From: Brachycybe producta
Lineage: Eukaryota; Arthropoda; Diplopoda; Playtdesmida; Andrognathidae
Direction: 5' to 3'
DNA length: 64,000 nucleotides
NCBI GenBank assembly: GCA_036925085.1
Contig: JAUPFP010000027.1
Coordinates: 2,841,501 to 2,905,500 of the forward strand
This document shows, one piece after another, positions 24,901 through 36,512 of the stretch (positions within the stretch are counted from its first letter, which is position 1; every line of letters starts with the position of its first letter). Made by a program: the position numbers and the translations under genes. The notes under the pieces are model-generated. The model was not told the DNA's origin. It worked only from the letters and a program-made list of their open reading frames with translations, and did no database searches.

Positions 24901-26949
24901 TATAGTGTCAAGCTTGCAAGAAATCTCTCGAAGACAATACAAAGATGATGAAACACTTAATGGGGCACATCAATGCATTGAAGCAGTTCAATCTTGATCT
25001 TAGCGATCTCACCCACTGCAAATACTGTTTTCGAGAATTTGCATCTCCGTATGCAATGCAGTCTCACGTCGAAGAGGTTCACGTCAACGAACCAGTCACT
25101 CCAGTTTGTCGCATCTGTGATAAAGAATTTGGAAGTATCGCTCTTTTGTGTGACCACATGAAGTTGTTACACAAGGAATCCGAAATGCCATATAAGTGTA
25201 GAGTTTGTAAATATCGAACATCATTCTATCGTGATCTCATCGATCATTTTCAGAAGGTAAAATCCATTTATAACCGCCTCCCCCTCCCCTTTTTATTCGA
25301 TTTTATCTGTTTCCAGGATCACGACAAAACAGACAAACTGATGTGTAACTATTGTTTGAGAGTTTTTCCCATACGTTTTGGCGAAGGAATTCAAGAGGGC
25401 CATACTTATTCGTTTTATCGTCATCTGTTTAAACACCAATCGAAGACACATAATCGTCGATGTCAGTCCTGTTGCTTGGCGTTTCTGTCTAACACAGAAC
25501 TAAAACATCATCGTAGAAACGACCATTGTTCTTTTAATAATATCGAGGGTAATTTTTATACAATTATTTTTAAGTTAAATAAGAAATTACTTACTGTTGG
25601 TGTTTTTTTTTCACGTGAAAGGAGTAAAACCCGTTTCTGTCTCGAGTACGACGAAGCCTGTTTACATCGATATCGAGGGTTTTACTGCGGTTGGAACAGA
25701 AACGAAAGAAGAGCGACCTTTGTTATGCGTAGAGTGCAAATTACCAATTAATAAGGCTAACCACTTTGTGTCAGTTTCATAGTTATGATCGTTATTTATA
25801 TACATAGAGGTAGCTCAACTAAATTGACTTAACATGGACCATTCCTTGCCATAGCCGCTGAATGTAGCAATAGATAGACGCTACTTCTACTTAGAGCTAA
25901 ATTCTTTCTTAGTTACAGTCGCCTTACTATAACTTGAAATTTGTGACGTCACAGCGGTTGTGTCACTGTGCTTGATAAATAGCAAGCGTTCTTTACTTTA
26001 AAGCGAAAGGTTTCTGGGTTATTCTTTCGATTAGCAGCCACATCCATATATAACACATCCAAAGTCTTAGATCAGATTCTAATCTAAATTACCTTTTGTA
26101 TCTTTATAAAGATAAATAAAAAGGTAAGGGATTGCAGTAAGAGGAATAAAGAGAACCTTGAATCAAGGCTTTACAATTAAAGTTTACTTAAACACAACAT
26201 TTGTCTCCAACATGGTTGAGCTACCTCTGTGTAGAGGGTTCAAGTTTTTTTGAATGATTTCTTTTTTTGTTATTGTAATTTTTTTTGGTTTAGAAATAAC
26301 TTGGGTTGCTCATTGTGTTCATTCAAGACCTCTTGTTACCGTGGATACGCAGATCATGCGATCCAATTTCATTCTAACCCTCCTCAATTACGTCCTCCTC
26401 GGAGCTTTAACACCATCGAGGAAATGAGGTGTACTTGTGGCTTTCTTTCGCGGTGTGGAGACAAAATGGGTTATTATTTATTACTATCACAAAACACATT
26501 TATTCTTGTTCTTGGAGAGAGTCAACTTACATCTAATTGTGTGACTTTTCAGCTAAACATCTATCGAAGTGTTATAACAAGTGGTGCCATTTTACCGGTA
26601 ACGACTACGACGACGATGATAACGATCCTCTCGATGTTACAGCGTGTCTGGAGCTGACGACGGCCACTGAGTACGATGTCGATAGCCACAGCGATACAAA
26701 TAAGGAAGAAGAGGAAAAATCTAAACGCAATGACACTGTGCGCAATGGTAAACAATTAACTTTAAAGCTAATCTTTGCATAATTGTTACTTTTTTGCAAT
26801 ATCAAGATGACCAGCATAACATGATGAATGTTCTGGGTCTCATGAGGGTAAACCCACAACGGGCCGCAAGTGGTGGTCGGTTGTCGTCGGATAGTCGTCC
26901 ATCGTCGATCACGAGAAGTACCAGTTCTGATAACAGCACTGACCAATGA
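18949..26949 (+). CDS. POGZ-type zinc-finger protein carrying an ISXO2/Merlin-type transposase domain
   Basis: Thirteen exons keep frame: 18949-19809, 19925-19945, 20597-20690, 20756-20874, 23261-23420, 23493-24344, 24430-24827, 24906-25256, 25317-25548, 25622-25769, 26294-26469, 26553-26747, 26807-26949. Exon 1 is a low-complexity, basic N-terminus with a tandem SSSGTARQ repeat. Exon 6 is a transposase-derived domain: zinc ribbon YKWWCPSC, then VDHGSFFSKFK and VEVGELKFG, patterns of the ISXO2/IS1595 (Merlin) family. The first catalytic Asp of VEIDExxFG is Gly here. Exons 8-12 are a C2H2 array in the spacing of POGZ and ZNF280 (CQACKKSL, CKYCFREF, CRICDKEF, EMPYKCRVCKYRTS, CNYCLRVF, CSLCSFKTSCYRGYADH, GDKMAKHLSKC). 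POGZ-like proteins are nuclear chromatin and DNA-binding factors. The start is the first ATG in the open stretch; an upstream exon is possible. A function as transposase is unlikely. Confidence 0.82.
19140..19252 (+). repeat. 24-base coding tandem repeat in exon 1
   Basis: A unit coding for SSSGTARQ (core ATCCTCGTCAGGCACGGCGA) is repeated about four times, the last copies nearly identical, preceded by more diverged units. The reading frame is kept, so copy number changes would only lengthen a Ser/Gly/Thr/Arg/Gln linker. Confidence 0.85.
20268..20530. mobile_element. MITE with ACAGAGCCGTAACTAG ends (intron 2)
   Basis: Terminal inverted repeats ACAGAGCCGTAACTAG and CTAGTTACGGCTCTG, with an internal duplicated AATAAAACTGGCGCCC block and a poly-C run near 20500. 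A decayed relative at 42225-42370 shares CTAGTATTACCATTCTAGTTATTTT and TTTAGTTACGGCTCTG. A family A right-arm fragment lies just upstream at 20090-20200. Confidence 0.7.
21205..21505. repeat. Fold-back repeat (family A), POGZ-like intron 4
   Basis: Left arm: GAACTCTGGTCAGTC, then AAAGTGCTGAATAAACTAGAATGGTAGC. Right arm: GATTCAACTATCC followed by CACTTTGAATTTCTTCTTAGT and AGAATAAC. It is more diverged than the other copies. Confidence 0.6.
22052..22429 (+). CDS. Alternative 3' exon with helix-turn-helix-like domain
   Basis: An open stretch of 125 codons runs from an acceptor (ATTAG at 22047-22051) to a TAA at 22429, with AATAAA at 22767-22772. The phase is 0, which matches the donor of POGZ-like exon 4 (20874), so it can be an alternative last exon replacing the transposase and zinc-finger part. 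The residues ANLFANGHTIDDIANIL, then ERVDYVKLGRILGITEKML, resemble the HTH_40-type helicase C-terminal fold, in which a GxxxxxIA segment is followed by a short VDxxxL segment. No ATG-led first exon nearby joins it in frame; the ORF at 21566-21795 has a donor of the wrong phase. It may instead belong to another gene. The domain call is tentative. Confidence 0.5.
   Translation, partial: PTGPRLLHLYGKPRRTANKNYAANLFANGHTIDDIANILQVTRISAEVYLIDSLFLEERVDYVKLGRILGITEKMLYHVASLAKCQYNLSLPKLQSETLYTFNQLRLCIARLYRGLHWTAEDDGL
22870..23210. repeat. Fold-back repeat (family A), full copy in POGZ-like intron 4
   Basis: The most complete copy. AACTCTGGTTATTC, GTTAGAAACTAGAACGGTAGCTGAAT and CGATATCTTTCAAAATAAACTTTG form the left arm. 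The right arm mirrors it (AAAGTTTATTTTGAAAGAGATC, then TGATTGAACTACCTTTCTAG, then AATAACCAAAGTTTGAGGG). The spacer is about 70 bases. Confidence 0.75.
25803..26237. mobile_element. MITE family B (AGAGGTAGCTCAACTAA ends), POGZ-like intron 10
   Basis: Left end AGAGGTAGCTCAACTAAA, right end GGTTGAGCTACCTCTGTG, about 430 bases. The interior includes TAAATTCTTTCTTAG, AAAGAGAACCTTGAATCAAGGC and other strings shared with the copies at 27110-27775, 45372-45625 and 62973-63580. Confidence 0.75.
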
Positions 26950-27109
26950 CTCGTCTTTACGTACACACACAAATACGCAACATGTGTCGTGCGTTTTATT
27001 TTTATTTCTCATTTATCATGACATCGTGGTTGCATTATTGATCAGTAATTAAGCGTCACGTTTTATTTTTTATGTAATTGCCTCTTGACACTCAATTAAA
27101 CTAACTTAA

Positions 27110-27775
27110 TTTGATAAGGTAGCTCTCGGCACTATCCATTTTATGGTATTCTTTCAATTAGGAGCCTCGTGCCTTCAAGCTAAGGCTGCAGAATTGTTAT
27201 CTAGGTTGCACTGTGGTGATCTTCGGCCAAGGCGCTCTATTTTTAGTTGCCTTCAAAAAGTTAAAAAATTTAGTTAAGCACACAGACTCTGAATTCTCAC
27301 AGTGCTTAGTGGCTTCAACAAATATAAATGTGCCACTGACTAGTTGCGCCAAATTCATGAAGAGGCGAACGTGCCAAGATATATATACGTACAGGTAGTT
27401 CCACTATGAGCCTCGCGTATGGAGCATTTTGTGCCATAGGCTCAATAGCTAAATTCGTTCCATTGCACTTCAACTCAGTCTTTATTAAACTCAAAAGAAT
27501 TATAAGTTTTTCAATCAGCAAGAAGGCTACATCGAGGCTATTATTTTTATAATATAAAGTTTGCTGAGAATTAAAATCTATCCTCTAAACAGTTTCATTT
27601 ATTGAAAAATGTACAATTATTTTGGTCATTACACAAAACAGACGCATGCATGACCTTGTAAAAAGATATTCAAGGTTTTCTCTTATTAAACAGAAATAGG
27701 AAAAGAATGGGAGGAATGATGAATAAAGAAACCTTGAAGTGAGGCTATGTAATTAAAGCTCCTAATCGAAACAAT
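27110..27775. repeat. Family B-related copies downstream of the POGZ-like gene
   Basis: Diverged copy or copies. GATAAGGTAGCTCTCGGCAC begins one arm. GGTAGTTCCACTATGAGCCT and GGAGCATTTTGTGCCATAGGC follow near 27395. The segment ends with AAGAAACCTTGAAGTGAGGCTATGTAATTAAAGCTCC, close to the family B interior. It is non-coding. Confidence 0.5.
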
Positions 27776-27817
27776 TGCCACATTTGAATTTCATTTACAA
27801 AGTTTTTATCCAATTTT

Positions 27818-29106
27818 TTAATCCATGTTGTTTTGGATCCAATCTATGTATTCTGTCACTCGAGTGTAAATGCCATAATATCCTGGCTCAGCACATTTAT
27901 AACCGACGGATACGACACCTATGATCGTCCAAAGATCGTCAACCGGGAGCATTAAGGGACCACCCGAATCTCCCTATAATAAATAAGCAATCTAATTGGA
28001 AATTGTTTTTTGGAGCGGGAGTCTTTATGGATAAGCAATTTTAACGAACTTTTTCAGTTGCAACAATACGCGAGAAATGTATGAATATTAATTCTTACTT
28101 GGCATGCGTCTTTTTCTCCTTCGATGAATCCAGCACAAATCGTTCCATATGCTAATGTTATGTCCTGTTTTTTGTAAGCAACGTTACAGTCTGCTACTGA
28201 AACTACTTTTAGAGTCACTTTTTGTAGCAACTGAGCTGCTCGCCCACCTGCAGTAGACATTTAATGAAATTTTAAGCAATTAGTTTATTAAGTAGAATAA
28301 GGTTAATTTTTAAAAAGCTTACGATATGATTTTCTTCCCCATCCGGCCACGGTGGCCAAGTTTCCAACAAAGTCATCGTCCAAATTGTTGACAGGTAAAC
28401 ATATGGGCAAAATGAACATAGAATATACGACAGACTTTTGCAGTTTGACTAAAGCTATGTCATTCTTCATTGTGATCTTAGAATAATTTTCGTGTATGGT
28501 AGCACTTTTTGGAAAGATGTCCACGGGTTCTCTCGGATTCAGTCTGCTACCTTTCAATATATCGAAGGCTCCTAAGCGAATAAGAAAATGTGACCATGGT
28601 TGTCTGAAAAAAAAAATTAAAACAGTTGTTTAGAGATAATTGTTACAAAGATTTTTCTTAATAAACTGCCAATTTAACTCATCAAAACAATGTGCTGCCG
28701 TTAACACAACGTTTCTGCTTATCAATGATCCACCACAATACACATTAAACGTATCAAATCTGCCAAGATCGCTGTTTTTTACAAACAAAATTGCCTGAAA
28801 CAAACCAAAAAGCTCCATATATATATATGCTCGTAGAAAGATGGTGAAACAGATTGGGGTAATACATAAAGAAAATGACAATTAATCAGTACCATGAAAG
28901 GAAATTCTCCTGCCATTGCATCTTCTCCTCCAACGATACGATTTATGAAACTCATTCCACATCCTTTTTCTAATCACCAAAATTAAAATTAATTTAAAAA
29001 AAAACCAGAGCCATTATTTACAAAAATGAGTAAATTTACCCGCAATAGCCGGTATTATTACATATGGGATCCATATGAAAATAATTATTAAAATAATGAA
29101 TTTCAT
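27818..29106 (-). CDS. Secreted trypsin-like serine protease without clip domain (SP1)
   Basis: Chymotrypsin-fold (S1A) endopeptidase. Six exons keep frame: 29040-29106, 28893-28969, 28679-28794, 28323-28603, 28099-28247, 27818-27973 (281 residues). The ATG at 29106 begins a hydrophobic signal peptide ([20 protein letters not shown]). A short propeptide Cys precedes the activation site NR|IVGG. The catalytic triad is His in TAAHC, Asp in NDIALVKL and Ser in GDSGGP. The Asp six residues before the Ser (KDACQGDS) predicts cleavage after Arg or Lys. It is the most downstream of four tandem genes on the same strand with matching intron positions. Clip-less, so it could be a digestive or a cascade enzyme; the substrate cannot be read from sequence. 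Confidence 0.9.
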
Positions 29107-29613
29107 ACTTGATTTTATGCGTATTAAAGTGAAAATGGTGAATAGAAAAAATGGCATGTTATAAAAGTCTGGATATTCTGTTTGGGCGTAGTTTATACAT
29201 AAAGAAGTTCAAATACAATGAATGCATATCAAATAGGTTTTAATTTGTCTCAAATTATTTTATTGTTAAATATACAAGTATCATGTTAACGCGTTTCTAT
29301 TGATTTCAGGGAACTTCTCCGGTGTCAAATTTTAAATCCTTTCAAACAGAAAATTACTTTATAAATTGCACTATATTTTCTTATTGGTAAACATTTTTTT
29401 TAATGCAGCTCCCACAAAAAATAAGATAAATAGGGCTTTCTCGGGTGCTTGTTTTTTTGAAGTACTCTTAAATTCAAACGTATATATTGTATTTCAAGAT
29501 ATAAGAGTAATTATAACGACGTCTGTGATTCTTTGCAGAAGCGTATGTGTACTTTTATTATTTAATTTACTAAGAATGGTTGAAATGTAATTTTATGGTA
29601 ATTATTAATTATT

Positions 29614-29930
29614 AGGGTTCGGATTTTCATGCAAAATCAAGCAAGCTGTTTCTCAATCTATGGCCCAAGTGCTAATTGTGAAGTAATGATCATCATCATT
29701 AGAACAACTTCAATTATGCTTTTTTTAATCAAAAAGACTGGTTAGAGGCTAGCTGTCTGGTTACTATCAGTTGTCAACTAAAGAATTCCAGCCTCTAACC
29801 AGGTGTTTTTGATTGAAAAAAAAAATCATAATTGTTGGTTGATCTAAACTGAGATTGTTACTTTACAATTGGCTCGTGTGCCACAGGTTGAGAAACAGTT
29901 TGCTTCATATTGCATGAAAATCCGAACCCT
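29614..29930. mobile_element. MITE between SP1 and SP2
   Basis: Ends AGGGTTCGGATTTTCATGCAAAATCAAGCAAGCTGTTTCTCAA and the matching reverse complement TTGAGAAACAGTTTGCTTCATATTGCATGAAAATCCGAACCCT. An inner inverted repeat, GGTTAGAGGCT and AGCCTCTAACC, adds a second stem. It is 317 bases with ATTAATTAT-like sequence on both sides and no ORF. Confidence 0.85.
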
Positions 29931-30007
29931 ATTAATTATATATTATATTCAGGAAATACAGGTGAAAAGAAGTGCATCTTTGTAGTTTAATATATGCTGC
30001 CTATTGT

Positions 30008-31728
30008 TCATGCTAATTGGGCGTTTGGAACATAACGTTTAATCCAATCGGTGTATTCACTAGTCCTGGTATAAACTCCGTAGTATCCTGACTTTGCACA
30101 TTCATAACCAAAGGAAACAATGCCGATAACTGCAAAGTACTCACTGACCCTCAACATGAGAGGACCACCTGAATCACCCTATTAAAAATACCAAAGATAT
30201 ACTTTCTCTTGTTTTTCAGCATGCATTACAATGCATAGCAACCAAACAGAACACTAGATGATATCCATTATTACTTGACAAGCATCTTTTCCACCGTCTC
30301 TGTAACCGGCACAAAGTTGTTGATTGGTAATATTCAGAACTGCATAAGCACTTTGGCACTCTACATTTGTCACAACTGGCACGTCCACATTCATTAACAT
30401 GTTGCTAGGTTCTCCTCCTACAATAAGTAATCATCAAAATGTAATCGAAGGCATTTACCTAATTGTGACTTCAGATTGGAAAGTTCTTAACTGTATGAGA
30501 CTCTTCCCCAACCGGCCACTGTAGCAATGGTTCCACTGAATGTTTTTCTTGGCAAACGATGACGAGGCAAACAGATTGGAATTACATTCATTGCATATTC
30601 CAATCGCATTTCCAGTTTCATTAGTGCAATATCGTTATGAGCACTTCCTCTGTCGTATTCTTCATGTTCGATAATTTGAATCACGAAAGAATTAAAGGCA
30701 TGTTTTCCTCGAAAGTTCAAGTCGGTTACACCAAGTCGTACCAGAAAATCACTCGCCTTTCGCCTGGCAAAATAAAACAAGTAATATATTTTATTTAGCA
30801 AGAAAATATATGCATAGCTTATTTACCTAAAAGTGCAGTGTGCAGCAGTCAATATAAATCTCCTATTTAGAATTGCACCAGAACAATGTGCTGCTTTCAC
30901 AAAGAATTTTCCTTCCCTTTTCTCGAAAATAGTGCTCTTAAATTATGCAAAATAAAAATGAAAACATCCACAAACAAAAAAATATAAATTTCCAAGTTTT
31001 TTCTATTTTTATTACTAGCCACGGCCAGATGAAGTTTGTCTTGGAATACTCTTTTCCGCCAACAGACAAAAATAATCTGGAACCACATTGTGATAGATAT
31101 CCATCTGCATTTGGGGTTGATCAAAATGCCATTAGTTTGCGTTTCATTAATAATGACTAGCACCATATAATAAATACCTGGTTCCGTCTCTTCGGTTAAG
31201 TTATCTTTTGCTTCATCATAATCTACTGTATTCAAGCTGAATTCAATTTTACACTCATGTTACAAATAGTGATAAATTTTGAATTCACTTTACCAGGTAT
31301 TCTGTCGAGATGTGCAAGGTTTACCGTTTGCAAACGAAAATCAACTAAGTTATCAAAAACAACAACAACATGTTTTAATCAGAAATGAATTGTCAATAAG
31401 ACAATAAACTTAACTTACATTTTTTAGAAGTACGTCTCGGCAAATTTGAGGTTATCGCAGTTAACTCCTCCGTTGCTGTCGATAATGTTGTCAATGCGGA
31501 AGTTGGCAAATTCGAGGTGGTCGCAATTGACTCACTTGTTATCGACTCGGTGGATGACAAAATCAGAGTTGCCGAAACCACCTCCTCCTTCTCTTCTGTA
31601 ATTGTTGAAATTATTGTCGAGTTTTCGCGTTCTACACATATTGCCATTTTAAAGATAATCACAATAAAAATACTTAATTTTATTTTCATTCTGATAGAGG
31701 AATTGGATTTAACCTCAAGCTGTTTCAT
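30008..31728 (-). CDS. Trypsin-like serine protease with Ser/Thr-rich N-terminus and abnormal activation site (SP2)
   Basis: S1A protease family. Exons that keep frame: 31415-31728, 31178-31236, 31016-31104, 30827-30936, 30492-30763, 30275-30417, 30008-30178 (385 residues from the first ATG; 372 from the second at 31689, which better begins the signal peptide IFIVIIFKMAICV). A Ser/Thr/Glu-rich stretch of about 70 residues replaces a clip domain. The triad is complete: His in LTAAHC, Asp in NDIALMKL, Ser in GDSGGP, with Asp six residues before that Ser. The expected R|IVGG reads LFLSVGG, so there is no basic residue at the cut and no Ile to form the new N-terminus. The first intron is uncertain: a strong GTAAGT at 31418 gives the wrong phase, while the GTTAAG four bases on keeps frame. 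Confidence 0.8.
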
Positions 31729-32288
31729 CTAATTTATAATGAAATATAAACTTTTAGACTCAATCTATATTGTAAAATAATGTAATTTCTCTATTGTGAT
31801 ACAAATATTTCATACAAACACCTGTGGCAAAACCTAGAATAATTAATAAATATACAATATAATATTTCACGCACTTTTACTATTATTTCATTTTTCAAAA
31901 TACAATTGCTATGACGTTACCACTCATTTCTTTTACAGATTAAAAAAAAAATAGGATTCAAAACACGTCATGATTGATAAGTATAAAAATTAAGAAATGA
32001 ATGAGGATTTTGTAGTGTAATTTATTATGAGTACCCGGTATTGTTGTTATTAAAACATTTATTTTATATATTGTCAAATTTTTTGTGTGGTAAAAAAAAT
32101 TGGCTGTTTAAAAATGTCATTAAAAATACACCATTGAAGGCAGGCACCACCTCAAGTGGTTTGTGGCCATTCATTTATTTTGTGTGTGATTCACGCCATT
32201 GCAAACAACATTTGCTGGTTTATATAGCTTTGATTTGACAAACTTCTTATAGTTATGCTATAGACCGGACACCCAGATTGCAGAAACT

Positions 32289-34088
32289 CTATTCTAGTTG
32301 AGTATTTTTCTTAATCCAATCCAAATAAAATGTTGTACGCGAATAAATGCCTGGAAATCCTCTTTCCGCACAACGGAAACCTACTGACACAACACCGATC
32401 GTTGTCCACTTTCTCGATTTTGGCAGCATCAAAGGACCACCTGAATCTCCCTATATTTTCATTCACATAATATTACAAAATAATATATTTAATAAAATAA
32501 TTGTATTACATGGCAATAAAGAAACTGATCCTCATTACCTGACATGCATCTTTGCCTCCCAATTGAAAACCTGCACATAACTGAGATGGAGAAATAGTTA
32601 TTCTAAATCTACGATACGCTTCCTGACATCCCGAGTTACTGGTCACTTGAATCTGAACATGCCTCAGTATTGAACTAGATTCACCCTCTTAATAAAGAGA
32701 ACACATTCCGGTTACTTTTACAAAATATGTACAAAAGAAACAATTACATACGAAACTCCACAGTTCCCCAGCCAGCTATGTGCGGCCGCATTCCTTCAAA
32801 TGTATCACTTTCCATCTCGGGAGTTGGTAAACAAATTGGTAAAATAAGTTTAGTGAATTCAACCGACCGTGGAAGTTTAACCAAAGCAATGTCATTCTTT
32901 ATGGTGGTTGGATTGTACTCTGGGTGTGGGATCAATTGTTCGGCTTCTAAGTCTAGTGGGGTCGCGCCATCGTCATCCTTAGAAATGTCAAGCTCTCCAA
33001 GCCGTACCGTCACATCTGAAGGACTCCTCCTAAAATAGCCATTCAGTTTGTTAATGACACACTTACCACCAACAGTGCGATTGTCTCACGTTTGTCCAGT
33101 AGCCTTGATTACGATGCAGTGTGCTGCTGTGAGAACGTAGCGGTCACTTATCAAAACACCACCACAACTGACAAAACTAAATGTCTTCACTCCATTTTCT
33201 GCAACGAAGAGAGCTGCCTACATATGAGGTCACAATTTTTTAGTATAAGTAGTAAACTTTGAAAAACAAGCCAAAATGGTTAATTATGCATAATTACCAT
33301 CCATGGCCAATATTCCAACTCAGACTCTTGTCCACCCACAACACGTGTCAGTGGTGCCTTTGATATTCCACATACTAGTAAATAACCAAACAAATCTTTT
33401 TATTTGCAGGCCAAACTCATAATTTCAGTCTGTCATTGCAGTAAATACATACCTTCATTTAGTTTGGCCAGAGTCCACTGACTGGCCTCTCCTGATCCTC
33501 TTGTCGGGCTCGTAGTTATTGGTTCGGTTATTACTGGTGGTTGTGTCACGGGTTCAACAACCGGTGGAGCTACAGTTGATGGTGTCGTGGGAACTGTAGG
33601 TGGTGTCGGAGCTTCGGTGGGTGGTGTTGGAGCTTCGGTGGGTGGTTTCGGTGCTTCCGTAATTCCTCCACTTTTGGCACAACAGAAAAAGGGAGCAGCT
33701 CTATCAAATCGACATGTCCTATCAATTAGAAATCTACGCTGTGCAGGAGTTGGATTTCCAGCCAAAATTGCTGCTGCTTCTGGACATTTAAGGATTTCTA
33801 TACACTCTCCCGTTTGACTACTTGAAATCCTGCAACTTTGAACACTACTTGATGGTGCAGATGATTCAAACTGAAAACCTGTTCAATAGTTACAAATAAA
33901 TTACTTAGCAAATTACTGTGAATTAAAACAACACATATTAAATGAAACAACGCCATAATGTTATTAGATAAATAAAAATTATTACCTTGTCGTGCAACTC
34001 TTCTGGTAGAATCTGTTGTAATAATTAATGAAATAATGAGAAGAAACTTTATGGCGAATTTCACTGAATCTGACATCGCTTCAAACAT
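32289..34088 (-). CDS. Clip-domain trypsin-like serine protease (SP3)
   Basis: Zymogen of the arthropod clip-SP type, which works in extracellular cascades such as clotting, melanisation or Toll activation. Seven exons keep frame: 33986-34088, 33453-33878, 33298-33374, 33090-33217, 32752-33029, 32539-32687, 32289-32450 (440 residues; a second in-frame ATG at 34076 is possible). After the signal peptide comes a clip domain with six Cys ending in FFCCAKSG, then a Pro/Thr-rich linker with three EAPxPPT repeats. The activation site is TR|VVGG. His is in TAAHC, Asp in NDIALVKL, Ser in GDSGGP, and Asp six residues before that Ser gives trypsin specificity. The Cys before the activation site (VCGIS) can tether the light chain. 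Confidence 0.93.
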
Positions 34089-36512
34089 AATTTTGATTTA
34101 TCCAATTATGGTAAATGAAAAAAATAACTGAAATGAATTGAAATAATTAACATAGTTATAATTATAGAAGTTTGTGGAAATATGAAACATAATTCAAGTT
34201 TCCTGTTTTCCAATTATTGCACAGACACCAACTCACCCTTCAACATTAGGTGGAAGAAAAAAAAACACACACCAATACAAACACACTCATTAATCATTAT
34301 GTGTTTTCATGAATTCCAAAAAATTACTGTTTAACTATAATTTATTGTTTGTGCAATAAAACTACTACGATGATCAATCGCGTGATTAACATCAATGTAC
34401 ATTTCTGAAAATAATTCAATTCTCTGATATACGGGATACCACGACCTCGGTTTTTCCCCGAACTAAACATTGATATTTGTAAATTTTATTTATGAACAAA
34501 GTTTCTTGTTTTAATTTACATTTTTGTTTGTTTTTTTACCTAGAAAATATTTTATTATGGAATTTTCCTCTTATTTGTGTATTCTTCCTGCATGTTGTTT
34601 TAGCATTGCTCAAAATGTTTGTTTTTTCTCTTCAAAATTCATGAATTCAAAAAAAAAAAAAAATACTCCTTGAAACCTCAAACATATTCACAAAATTCTT
34701 CCCCTTTTGTCATGTTGCTTTTCATAAATAACGGATTTAACTATTTATTTATCTTAAAATGCTGGTTAGATTTGAAATAATAACACAAGAACGTTTTTCC
34801 AATAAATGCCTATCCCTACAATGTTAAGAATTCATCAATATTGTTGTTCATTTTTTAAAATTTATGTCACTAGAGCACTGTGTCATTCTCAAGTGGTTAG
34901 GTCTAAATACAATTTAATTTATGTTTTATTCATATAATTATTAATTGTACACTTGCTTAAATTAGACTTTATCCTGTATTCATTGTGTAAAAGAAAAATA
35001 TACCATGCTACAGTTACAGCAATATATTTGATTTTATATGGAGATTATATTGTTCATTGCTCATTATGCAGAATACATTAAGATGTTTTTATGAACATCT
35101 GATATTGGAATTCTGGTTAATCTGCGTTTAATGTTGACATGTTTCCAAATTAACTTTTATAGAAACAAAATTTTAAAAAAATATCGCCATTTTTTATATT
35201 TATATCAAACGTTTATTTTAAAAAATATAAAATGCCCTTAAGTGATCGAGCTACCTAGCTTCTAGTTTCTAAAACACATTCAAATTTGTCTTCATTTCGC
35301 ACCTGAAAGCCAGATTAATCTGAGTTCGAAAAGCGTTTGCACTTTAAAACCATTTTAATGCATACATTATAATATATTAGATTTTAAATTGCAATTGTTT
35401 GTTACAATTTCATGTTAAATTTTTAGTATATTTTCATGTTAATATAGAAATTATATAACTGATTAATTTACTACATATTTCAAATATATACAAAATGTTT
35501 TCAAAGATTGTAAAATTTACTTACACTTAAAAGACGACTTGAATTTTTTTAAAAAAATTGTCTTTAACACACAACTTGAGAGCAAAAACTTTTAAAAGTA
35601 AGAAAAATTTCTTGTTTCTTCCCAAAAATTCTGAAGCAGTTCTAAAAATAAAATGAAAATACAAGAAGATAATAAAAAAAAGCTTGGAGCAAATAAGAAT
35701 TTGTTGTAATTGTGTGTGCCCTTCAAAGCTTAAATTTATATCCTTCTTATACACTGTATATATAAAAAAAAGGAATAACCTTGAAGGTGTAACAAGTATG
35801 TTGCCACCACCTTTCTCTTTCTAACTTAAAATACCTGGAACTGATGATGGTCAACGAAAAATGCGTGGGTCTGATGACCTATTCACACAAATTTACTTTA
35901 AAAACTGTGATTAACCGATTATAGATATGCTGTAATCTCGACTTAGGGTTATTTTCAAAATGTTAAAATTAATAAACACACATTGAATAAATGCATCCGA
36001 GCAATTCCAAAGTCTGTATCTACAAAAAAATCCTTTTTCTAATTCAATTTATATAGTAAACTGACCCATTAAAACTAATGAGTGACTAACGTAATAAACC
36101 GGTTTTTATTTTTGTAAATTGGCGACGTCACTATTACGCGCGTTTTACAATCAAAATAAAAGACCCGAATTCATTGTAATTCTAATGAGAATTTGCTGAA
36201 AATATAAAACAAAAGTAGGAAATAGAAAAAAGGGCAAGAGGTATAGTTTATTACATATTTTATATATTTTACATAAATTGTAACTCTGCTATACGCCCTC
36301 AGGGCTTCTTGCAAAAGTAATTATTCAAATTAAAAAAAATATATATATTTATTATATAAGTACATTACGAGATTCTAAATACAAAAGAAATACTTGATTC
36401 TATTTACAATTAGGATTTTTGTCTGATGTTACGCAGAGATTTAATATAAAACACAAATTGACAATTAGACAATTTTTTTCTTTCTAATCCAGATAGCTTA
36501 CTTTGAGCGATG
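34089..36512. other. Gap between SP3 and SP4, no gene
   Basis: AT-rich sequence with a family A fold-back copy at 35095-35345 (TTCTGGTTAATCTGCG at the left; GATCGAGCTACCTAGCTTCTAGTTTCTAAAACAC at the right). The ORF at 35527-35754 has no family features. The SP3 promoter should lie just above 34088. Confidence 0.6.
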
